Of a DNA stretch of 64,000 nt, positions 37,501 to 49,500 are shown piece by piece (position 1 is the stretch's first letter; each line of letters starts with the position of its first letter). A model generated the notes under the pieces. It made no database searches, was not told the origin of the DNA, and worked only from the letters and a program-made list of their open reading frames with translations. Source of the DNA: Ostrinia nubilalis (taxonomy: Eukaryota > Arthropoda > Insecta > Lepidoptera > Crambidae); contig NC_087095.1 of NCBI RefSeq assembly GCF_963855985.1, forward strand, positions 4,102,001 to 4,166,000. Direction: 5' to 3'. The position numbers and the translations under genes are program-made.

Positions 37501-40500
37501 TCGGTGGCGATGCGCTCCTGCGGCGAGGCGGCGCCGGGCTCCACCAGCACGATGTCGTCGTCGTCCAGCGGCGCCAGCGCGTCGTCGCGGAACTCGCCGT
37601 CCTGCGAGTACAGCACGTAGTCCTCCGCGCCCGCCGCCGGGGCCAGCGGCGCCGCCGACAGACGCGGCCGCGGCGGCGTTCGCCGCTTTAGGATCGACAC
37701 CTGACAACAAATGTTCAGTTATAGTCTAAAGCACGTAATTATCTTGCTGTCGCGCTCGCACACTCACTGCGGGCGCCCGTCGCACAGACGCGACAGCAAT
37801 TTAATTAACGCACAAGCGATAAGGATGGGTAGCTTGGGGTCATTGGACAAAATTCTACGTGCTCACAGACCAGACTATAGTCCAGTACCATATCTTCCAA
37901 CTGTTACGCTCTAGTACCTTCGCGGACAGTAATATGACAAAACGTTTGCTAACGTCACAGTCCATAGCACATATTTCTCGTGACGCATTTTGCCCACACC
38001 CATAACGCAACACATGTGGACAATAATACGTATATCAATTTGGCTAAGAATTTCATTTTTTTATTCATCAACTCTTGACATACCTTGGCCAGGTGATGCA
38101 GGCGGTCTTTAGCAGGCCAGACGGGCGCGCCGCCCATTAATCCAGGCTTGGTGTACCGGTAGCCGGGCGGGAAGGGCGCGGCGTGGTGCGGGCCGCCGCC
38201 GTGGTCGTGGTGCGGCGCGGGCGAGGCGTGCGACGAGCGAGAGAGAGATGGCGAGTATGAGGCCCCACCCATTTATTAAACTTTGTCTACATACCTTAGC
38301 CAAGTGATGCGGGCGGTCCTTAGCAGGCCAGACGGGCGCGCCGCCCATTAATCCAGGCTTGGTGTACCGGTAGCCGGGCGGGAAGGGCGCGGCGTGGTGC
38401 GGGCCGCCGCCGTGCTCATGATGCGGCGAGCGGGTGAGCTACTGAAAGGACGATGTCTCGCCCATACATTATCTTTAGTCTACATACCTTGGCCAGGTGA
38501 TGCGGGCGGTCCTTAGCCGGCCAGACGGGCGCGCCGCCCATCAGCCCGGGCTTGGTATACCGGCAGCCGGGCGGGAAGGGCGCGGCGTGGTGCGGGCCGC
38601 CGCCGTGGTCGTGGAACCGAGCGAGCGACGCATGCGGCGAGCGAGAGAGAGATGGCGAGTATGAGGCCTCGCCCATTCGTTACGTCGACGTACCTTGGCC
38701 AGGTGATGCGGGCGGTCCTTAGCAGGCCAGACAGGCGCGCCGCCCATCAACCCAGGCTTGGTATACCGGTAGCCGGGCGGGAAGGGCGCGGCGTGGTGCG
38801 GACCGCCGCCGTGCTCGTGGTGCGGCGCGGGCGAGGCGGCGGGCGAGGCGTGCGGCGTGGGCGTGCGGGCCACGTGCGGCGAGCGCGAGAGCGACGGGGA
38901 AGATGGCGCCCCGCCCATAGGGCTGTATTGCTGGCGTTGGAGCATTTGCTGACGCTAAAACAAAAGATACACTGTCAGCATCATCAAAGTATAAAAAATC
39001 CTATAAAGCCTGGTCCGTGAGCACGTAGAATTTTGTCCAATGACACCAATCTACCCATCCTTATCCTTATCGCTCGCGCGTAATTATATTGCTGTCGCGA
39101 CTGTGCGACGGGCGCCCGCAGTGAGTGTGCGAGCGCGCGTAATTACGCGCGAGCGATAAGGATGGGTAGCTTGGGGTCATTGGACAAAATTCTACATGCT
39201 CACGGACCAGGCTTTAGACTAATAAATAGTGCTTAAAACCGTCAATCAGGTCATTTGGTCTCCGGATTCACTTCATAGACACGACCCTGTATAATTTAAT
39301 AGAAATGGGGGATCGAGCCTACACTTCCCACACTACCCAGACTGGAGATGCCTAGTTCAGATTATCACATTACTTTAGTGACGGTATCAAATCTTCCAAA
39401 GCTTTTCTTTACCAAAATAATACCAAGGTTACAGATACTTGCTACGTTAGAACATGAAATGAGAAATGGGACACTCATTTCAGTTAGTATTGACGCGCAA
39501 CATTTATGACGTCAAACTCGGCAAAATAATACCTAAAATTCAATAAAATTATGTTCTGCCAATAGGAAACTACTTGAAAGTGATATGAGAATGATAATTA
39601 AATTATACAAAATAACAAGTAAAAAGTACTTACCGCAATCTCGGAAGCCGGGTTGCCGGGTGACGGCAATGGCTGCGGACTGCCGAGTGGAGACGTTTGC
39701 TGGCGGCTGCCAAAAGGCACGCCCACCCTCATTCCTACAACGAATTGGACACATGAAATATCTTCTCCACAGAAAGAAACTGATTTCGATCACCAAAACA
39801 TATTTGAGGCTGAGTTGCATAATCTTACTTTAACTTTAACAAACGTCAAAAGTCTGTCAAACTCCATATAAAAACACCGTTGACGATTATAGACACAGTT
39901 AAAATAAGGTGGTGCAACTCGTTCGTTCGTTTCAGCCAAATGACGTCCACTGCTGGACAAAGGCCTCCCCCAAGGTTTTCCACAATGCACGGCCCTGCGC
40001 TGCCCGCATCCAGGCTTTTCCTGCGACCTTTACCAGATCGTCGGTCCACCCAGTAGGAGGCCTGCCCACGCTACGTCTTCCAGCCCGTGGTCGCCACTCG
40101 AGAACTTTTCTGCCCCAATGGCCATCGTCTCTACGAGCTATGGTGCAACTCAGCATTAGTGTATATTTACATATAAAATGCTGTCTAATGTTACCTTGCT
40201 GATGATGCGGCGGCCTGGCGAACCGCGTCGGCAGGGGCGAGCATCCAGGTGCCGGCCGAGGGAACCTACCCGTTGCGTAGTCACTCTGCTATAAAATGTA
40301 AAAAGATCCCAGTCAAATATTGATGAATATTTCAGGTAAATTATCACTATCACGGGATTTGACAACAAAACACTTTTTCATTTTAGGTAGTATACAATTA
40401 GTTAATTACAGCTTTCTAGACTCTAGTTTTGGCTATGGCATAGAACTTACGTTTTGTAATTGAGGCGAGTGCGACGCTACAGGACTTTGGATTTGTGACT

Positions 40501-43500
40501 GTTGATAAATCTGTAAAGAACGATTAATTAATTTAATATTTTAAAGGGAAAGGGACTGTTATTCACATATTTAAGACCTATAGAGAAATGGGAATGGCTG
40601 AAAATTCCTGAGTATTCTCAGACAGCATTAGCTGAGCCACCTCCAATTGCTTTCTTATATTATGTCAATCAATCAACAATAAATAATTATAAAACTAGCT
40701 AAGTAAGTTGTGGAAGCAATAAATACATTTATTATTATTATTATTTATATTCACAAACAAACCTGTGGACTCCTACTGGGAGTAGGCAACTGCGGACTAG
40801 TCCTCTGCGCTTGGAATTGTTGCAGGAAATGTTGCGGCGACATCGACGACTGCATCGGGCTCTGTTGCGTGTGCATCGGGCTCTGCTGCATATGCATCGG
40901 AGACTGCTGCGAGTGCATCGGCGACTGTTGCGAATGCATCGGCGATTGTTGCGGGTGCATCGGCGAGTGCTGCGTTGACATTTGGCCCTGCTGATGCATC
41001 GGACTTTGTTGCGGATGCATCGGGCTCTGGTGATTGAAATAAGATGCATAAATCTCTAAGATCTGCTTTTCAATAAATTGACAAATCTTTAGGGTGATAT
41101 CAATATGCACTTGAATATTGATTCCTAAAATCATGTTGTATTTCAGAAAGACATGTTATTATGAAGAAACTGCATAAGATTGGTAATTCATTTATCATAA
41201 AGACTGCAAACCCTTGAAAAGGAGGCTGCTTCTTCCCAGCACTGGCCCATTTATTGTCTCGAAGCAGTGGTAAGGTTAATAATAATAAGTAAGGGACGTG
41301 TAAAAGTGCTTTTTAAAAGCCTACTTGCAAAAATAAATGACTTTTATGAGTTTTTTTTTAAAGATGAACAATTCTACATTATGTTAGCATGCGGTAAAGA
41401 TGTTTCAACGCTTACCTGGTGCATCGGCGACTGCTGCGGATGCATAGGCGATTGTTGCGGGTGTAGAGGCGACTGCTGAGGATGCATTGGCGACTGCGGC
41501 ACGTTAGACTGGGAGTGGAGCGGCGACTGTTGCGCGTGCAACGGCGACTGCTGCGAGTGCAGCGGCGACTGCGCCGAGTGCAGCGGCGACTGCATTGGCG
41601 ACGTCAGATGGTGCAATGGCGACTGCGGCGCAAGAGGATGATGCGGCGACTGAGAATGCGGCGATTGCACGTGTAGCGGAGACATCGCGGGTCGCGCTCC
41701 CGGCGGCCGCGGCGTTTGATTTCCCGCTTGCATCGCATTTCTAACTCCGGTTATCTGCTGCTGACCGAATTGAACTATGCCGCCGACAGACTGCGGTCTC
41801 TCTTGCACGCCTAACTGCCTCACTAGCTGCTGCTGAGGAGCCCCGGTCTGCTCTATGACCAATGTCCGCCCGCTTTGTAAAATCCTTCCTTGGGTATTGA
41901 GTGGCGACGTGACCAATCCTATCCTCTGCTGTGTCATCGGTTGGCCGTCGGAGTTCAAAACTGTTTGCTGAGTTCGGATCAAAGTCTGTTGCTGTTGCAA
42001 AGACCCCTGCAGTCCCAGCTGCATCGGTCTGTTAATCGTCTGCTGCTGCATTTGCTGTCCTTGTCCCATGTTTTGGTTTTGTGCGAACACCGTCTGGTTC
42101 GACGAAATCTGTTGCTGATTCATCACGTTTTGTTGAGCTAACTGCGGATTTTGTTGCCTCTGCTTTGTCTCATATTCCTGAAACGTACAACTGTTTTACG
42201 GACCGGAACTTTCAAAATTGGAATAGTTCTTTGAGTACATTTTATCAACCAAGCTGGCTCAAATATTACGTTTCATAATATCATTAACTACACCTTTATT
42301 GCTAGACTACGTCAATATATTGTATGAACGTTGTCCCCAGAACGGTAGCACTTTAATACCTACCTTATCCTACTAATATTATAAATGCGAAAGTTTGGAT
42401 GTCTGGATGTTTGTTACTCTTTCATGCCAAAACTACTGAGCGGATTTTGATGAAAGTTTGCAGTATTATTGTTTATAACCCAGAATAACATATAGGCTAT
42501 AATTAATGACGATCTGTGACAGACGAAATTTCACGCGGGTGAAGCCGCGGGCAAAAGCTAGTAATAATATAAGATAGGTATCAAAGTGCTACAGTTCTGG
42601 GGACGTTTCGTCCCATTGTTCTTAACCAATTTCCTACGCCATACCTGTATCAGCATGGTGTGTTGCCGCGCCTGCTTGCGCGCGGCGTCCAGGTGCTTCT
42701 GCAGCGCCTGCTGCTCCGTAGACACGCGCTGCAGCTCAGCCGCGTCGTTGGGCTGCAGCTCGTTGCCCGACTTGCGCAGCTGCCGCTGCTTACTGTTCAG
42801 CGACTGCAAAACCATCAGGGTCTCGGAGACTGGCAAACGGGACGAGCGACAGAAAAGCTCCCGGGAGGCGGAGGGGGGCGCGCTACGCTACAACTGCTAC
42901 AAGCCCACGAACACGAAAGCGTCTACGGCTCACCTTGCGCATCTTGCGGAGCTTCTGGACCTCGACCTCGTAGTAGGTCTGCTGGTCGGCGGCGTAGGCG
43001 GCGAAGCGTTTGAGCCACTGCTCGTAGAGGAGGCGCGCGTGGTGGTCGGCGTCGGAGAGCGGCCGGTCGGGCGGCGGTGGCGGCGCGGCCGGCGGCGGCG
43101 CGGCGTACAGCGGCAGCGTCGGCGCCGGCGGCGCGGCGGGCGCGGGCGGCGGCGCCGGCGCGCCCCACTCGCCGCCCTCGCGCTCCTGCTCCCGCTTCTC
43201 CTGCTCCAGGAGCTCCTCCAGAAGCAACGGTTGCTCCTGGTTTACGTTCTGACGGTTAAACGGCAATGCCAGATTTTGTATGGAATGTGGCGTCTTTTTT
43301 TTTTCGCGCGGCCATCGACCAAACTTTGTTTTTTGATTACAAAATAGTGTAATAAACCAAACTTACTATGGCATGTATACCTCTTAACTCAGTCTGAACT
43401 GAGTTACGAGCATTAGAAGTTTGATGATTTTCATAATAGATTTGCTTTTTGCGCGCAAGTTTTGTAAGAAATTGCAACAAAATATTGCGCTATTTTTTAT

Positions 43501-46500
43501 TGCGCTGATTCTGCTGCATACTGATGTCTGGAGCCTTTAATGGGTGGTATTGTTTGTTCACACATACAATGTCATTATTTTGTTGCAATTTCTTACAAAA
43601 CTTGCGCGCAAAAAGCAAATCTAGTATGAAAATCATCAAACTTCTGATGCTCGTAACTCAGTTCAGACTGAGTTTAGAGGTATACATGTCATAGTAAGTT
43701 TGGTTTATTACACTATTTTGTAATCAGAAAACAAGGTATGGTCGATGGCCGCGCGAAAAAAAAAAGACGCCAATTTCCGGCATTGTCTTTTAGCCTTTTG
43801 ACGTCGCGGCCGCGGCGACGTCGTCCGCCGCCTTCGACCGTTGGCCGGCCGACCGATCGAAGCGACGATACGTTGTTTGCTACTTTTTGTTTCTATTCAT
43901 GTGCCTGTCTCATCTAGGGTCGAGTGATTTTAATTTATTGATCTTGGAGAACGTTCATTCGAATTTTACTGATCGACCTTAACTAACTTTTACTGTCTAG
44001 CAAAATAAATACTGACATAGATTTACGAAATAATAAGAGATTTTACGTAATAATTAAACTAATTACAATATTTATAGTAAGTGACGATAGCGATAGAAAT
44101 ATCTAATAGAAGTGTGCATAAACTATGAAGACTTAGGCGGAAACAATTAGCTACAGTAAAGGTGCCCAAATTAATTTCTACATTCCGCTGCAGAGATAAC
44201 TCATGTCCATAGCAAAATAACTGACTACAATAATCGAAGAGACTAACTTTACAGGATGAATTATTCATGTGTGCATGGTTGGCTAAATACCAAACTGTAA
44301 GAAAAAGCGAAAAATGGTCAAATGTTCTGAAGGTCGTTATTGATAGACTAACTGAATTCAATAAATAGAAACACCATGCCTGTTTGTCAACAATATCGCT
44401 ATTACTGACTGGGTATTTTTAGAAATACGGCAAACTAAAAGAAAACATGGATTTTTACAGTAATTATTTTTCAAGTTTTCATACAGTACATGCAAGCATA
44501 TTCTGCATTTAGCATCACACTTAACAGCATACGTTCTAAATGTTTGATAAGTCAAAAGTGAACACAAATTGGTGATTCGTAACTCGAATATTATAGATAT
44601 TAACTCGCTTTTTCATTATGTTTCGTATTCTGCCAACCAGGCATTCTAGTGAATTTCAATCTGTATAATAAATGTGCTTGTGTCTGGCTAAATGTATATT
44701 ACACGGGCATTTCTTTATTCTCTAAACAGTGTACATTTTGTTGCTATCAATGGCTTGTCTTGGAGATTAAAACTACACATAGAATAGTGATAAATAAGCA
44801 TACACCAAACTAATTTGTTTTCGTGTCACTTACATTTGTATTGTTCAACTTTTTACATCAATTGTACCACCACCTCCTTCAATAATATGATACCATCGAC
44901 TATACAAATCTTAACATTCTCAGCGTTGTCCTCATCCCTTTTAAAGCCATTCATTTATTAAATGTCTGACATCACAAGAGTCCATAACCAATGAGTATCT
45001 CCACCACCATGACACTCCAAGATGAGACAGGCAATTCTAAACTTTAATCTTAGTTTATTGAGGTAGATAATAAAATAACGGTTGATTGTTTAATTTATTT
45101 ATGTTTAGTGCTATTACATCGTTAGCTATAGTTAGTGTAGTGTTAGGAAAGATGCTGAAAAGGATCAATGGTTAGTCAGTAGGCATGCGTGCGAAGCGAG
45201 CAAAGTAAAAAGCTGTAACGGACACGTAAATGTTAGCGGTGACGAGGCCCTCTATGTCGACACAACGCTACAACTTCTCTGATTGTTTCCAAAAGACAAT
45301 CAGAATTTGATCAGGTCAAGTTGGTAGCACTGTCATCGCGAACGTCATCTAGGCTATGGAAGGTCGGTAAAGGTTTGTGATGCAGACAGGATAGGATAGA
45401 TGGAGATATAGAAACTTTTTAGCATATGTTATTTATTTTTGAAGTAGAGTGTTTTTAATAACACAGTTTTGGATGCTACATTATACTAGTAGATACGGTA
45501 GGTTGACGATTGCTTTATATTTTAGATAACTATTGTTTTGCTTTTTATCTCAAAATTTTTTAAAGTAGGTATCATAAAAAGAAAGTAATTTATATTTACA
45601 CCATAGTTCTACAGGAACAGGTTTCTATAGGAAACAAAGAACAGCATGTCAAGGTTGAAATCCAGTCGTTTGAACAGAGAGGAGAACATTCAGACAAGGA
45701 CGACATTTGAAGTTAATCCTTGGGCTGTAGGTAGATATCGTGAAGGAAGCAGTAGAGGTGTTCGGGTGCAGGCATTCTATTTGAGTGATTAGCCGAATCG
45801 ACCTATTTTAACTAGAATTGTTAAGGCAATACAAATCAAGTACTTTTCGCAATGTGATAATACTATAATGGCCTCTTTTAAAGCCCGATGTCCACCAAGG
45901 CGGAGCGGAGAGGACAAGTGTTTTAAATAACCAATCAGATTTCATTATTCAGGAAACTAAGAAATCTGATCGACCGATTTCTTAGGTTCTTGAATAATGA
46001 AAACTCGGTTTAATTGCAATTTGCATTTTTTTCTTGATTCTTTGCTTTCACGTCTCTGTTACTCACACCACAGAAACTCGCATAAGTGACACATAATTGA
46101 ATAGCGTCGAAATCATTTTACGTTTACGCATAGCTTGAAAACTTAACGACCATAGCTAGTCGTATAAGATCATAAATCATGTCATGAGATCTCATCGGCA
46201 CATCACTATTTACGGTGGTACTATAGGGGGGAGGGGGGGTGGGCTGTGTCTGACCTGGAGCAGCAAGGGGCGGCGGTGCAGCCAGTCGCCCCAGTCGGCC
46301 GCGTCATAGGCCTGCCGCGCCAACAACCAATCACCGACATGCAAACAACACGCCTGTACTCCGCCGTCATAGAACCTACAGCGATCTGGCTAATGTGCGT
46401 ACGAGTTGGTTTGTTAGATGTTGTTAAAGGTAATTTAATTGGTAAACCAGATATGTATGTGTATATATTTTTATTTGGGTCTTGGATTACTTATAACAAT

Positions 46501-49500
46501 TATTACTTTTTTTATTTACAACGACGAAGCTCTTAACCCGCATCTCACATAATGTCTCACATAGTGTTGATTAAAGCCACATTTGTTTCCTTATTTATAA
46601 AATCAGTATTTAGAAGAATTGGTATTTAATTGACAAGTAAGTATACTAAAATCAATTACAAGTTAATATAAGTTTGTTTCATTACAACCTTCTGTAACTT
46701 TGATTGCGCGATTGATTTTAATTTGCGTTATATGAAAGGTATCGGTTGATTCATTTCATTACTCAAGTGAGGGTTATGGTCTAGATTCTAGAAAAATGTA
46801 TTTCATGGTTTTGGCTAATTTTGTATCAAGGCTTAAATATCTGGAATACCATTTACCGAAAGCACTATTTACAGTGTCAATTATTGAATTACATATAACT
46901 CGTACGCTGTTGAAGCCAAATCCCTTATACCCATGCAATATTAGTCTTCTAAGCTTGTCATTAATGATACAAGCATCTTTGAATCGATTGTGTATTTACA
47001 CTTGAACGGACCTCCACCAAAATTTTGTCGATAAAACAATATTGCCATGGATATGGTTACGTAAATAAACTCACATTGTCTGCGATGCGATAAAACTGAA
47101 GCAGTATGAACGACATAATGGGTTCACATTTAAGGACCATATAAGTCACAAAAATGCGAACCCAAGCTTTTACGGCATACACTTAAAGCTGGAATTCGCT
47201 TTGACAAAATCAACGCGAATTCGTACAAAACATGTAGATAAAAAATATTACTGCATGCACGACAATGTATCGAAAAATTCTCCAAGACAAATTAATAATA
47301 TGTAAAACTATCAACAGTGATTGATCGTTACTTATTAGTATTTCGCTTTATTTCATTCTTTGTAAGTAAATTATTTGATGATTATACTTTTGAGATTACT
47401 TGATTTTCTTGAAATCAGAACGAATATTGTATCTTTCAGGCGATTCTATAAAAGTAAACCAATTAAGTAGTAATATTAAAATTCATGTAAATGCAATAAA
47501 GATTTGTTTCCCGCAACAGTAATGCAACTTATGTATCTATCTATAATAAAAAGTACTTGGCAGTGGTTGACCTAATATAAGATGCCCATTATTATGTAAT
47601 GCAGATGTCATTTATTGTAACATGTGATTTACTCGAAATAAATATTTGGTCTCGATAATTATCTTCAAAGTTCTTAGCACTATCCCCCTACAATACTAGT
47701 CTTGTTTAGTTTACAACGGAATGAAAAGGTTCGTCAGTTTTCAAATTGATTCCTTCAACGAATCGCGAGCACATATTACCTTTTGAAACTATGTTACAGA
47801 ATAATCTCGAGTTAGAGAAAATAATCTTTAACTGTTCGTCAGTAAAGTTCAAAATTATTCAGATCAAAGTTGTTTGACGATTTATCTTGTCAAGAAGATT
47901 ATTATGATTGATAAACTAAAACCTTCTTGTTGGTTCAACCTGCCATTATTATTTCTTATAAAATAAAATAAAACTATTGTCAATTGGTCAATGTCATCAT
48001 TGCATTGCACTGATGGGATAGAAAAATAAACAAGCAAAACCTTATTCGTTAGCAAACGTCATATTTATTTAAATGTTAGCAGCACTGTTTCTTGCACTGT
48101 TATGTTGGCAGGTTTGACTCTTACAGTACCTACCTAGTGCAAGCGAAAACCGACACTAAGGTGACGAACCTTTTCATTCCGCGACTGTACACAAAATACT
48201 CCGCATTATAAGTTGCATGACCGCAGCGGTAGTGATGTGACGCGCGACCGTCGTTACCTGCGGGTAGGGCGGCGGCGGCTGGGCGGGCGGCGCGGGCGCG
48301 CGGAGGGTCCCGGGGTAGGGCGGCGGGGGCGGGGCGCGGCCGGCCACGCCCACGTTCACGCCCACTGCTGCTGAGGGGTAGCGGACTAACGGTGAGGTTG
48401 ATAGCTTGGTACCGTTCGAATTGTTTAGTTGTAACCATAAAGTTAATATTAAATAATATAAAAAGAGTAACAACCACAAGTTGTTAAACGGAACCGATTT
48501 TGGATGACTTTTGATGTCATTTGTGTGTCAGTGATCAGGATTATTTCACTGTTTTGTACAATAAATCAATCACTGAACCAGTCACCACGTTTCTGACGCA
48601 TCCACGATTTCACTCACGTAAAAATCTGTAAATATCTCAGTTCAAATTTTCAGCGCGCCACTAAGTGCCTCTGAACTGTCAAATAGTTGCAAAAAAGGTT
48701 CTGTTTGACGTGACGGCATCACGCATCTCTTTTCATCACGCAAGTGTTGCTGCTAATGACATCTCGCTCGCTCAGTTCTTTGTTGCTCTATGTCGCCAGG
48801 TATATTAAGTTTATAATTGCTGCTAGTGACATCTTGCTCGCTCAGTTCTTCTTTATTGCTCTATTCCCCTAGGTATATTAACTTTATGGTTGTAACATGT
48901 TTTGCCCGTATTTCTCTGGTATTTTTTCTCAGACAAGCTTTTTTTACGCTATGAATCACTGCAGCTGTTTGTAAAGGTTACTATCCCACAAAACACATTA
49001 GATATAAGCTTCCTCCATTTTTTTACAGCAGCTCGCAGTCCTGTAAAGTGCTCACGATTGGCGGAGTCACTATGCTCTGCGTGTGATTTGAGTTCGTACT
49101 CAAAACTGAGTCAGTCAGAGATGACTCACCGCTAGCAGAGTGCGGCAGCGTAGCGAGCGCGACGGTGCGGTCCTGCCTCACGACGCCCACGGCTCCGTCG
49201 AGGCCGACGAGGCGGGTGCCCGGCTGGATGGTGCGGCCGGCCGCTAGCGCCGCGTTCACTTGAGCGGTCATCGCGTTCACTATATTCAAAACTGAGTCAG
49301 TCAGAGATGACTCACCGTTAGCAGAGTGCGGCAGCGTAGCGAGCGCGACGGTGCGGTCTTGCCTCACGACGCCCACGGCTCCGTCGAGGCGGGTGCCCGG
49401 CTGGATGGTGCGACCGGCCGCTAGCGCTGCGTTCACTTGAGCCGTCATTGCGTTCACTATAGTCAAAACTGAGTCAGTCAGAGATGACTCACCGTTAGCG

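Noticed and set aside
36691..37710. Overlapping Arg/Ala/Gly-rich ORFs of 250-340 codons on both strands
   Set aside because: They lie in the GC-rich start of the KMT2 giant exon, where stop codons are rare in every frame. Low-complexity composition and no motif.
42803..42836. Extension of the coiled-coil exon upstream through PVSETLMVLQ
   Set aside because: The acceptor TTTTGCAG at 42804 gives MRK|SLNSKQRQL, which matches the conserved MLL3/4 spacing better than the longer start.
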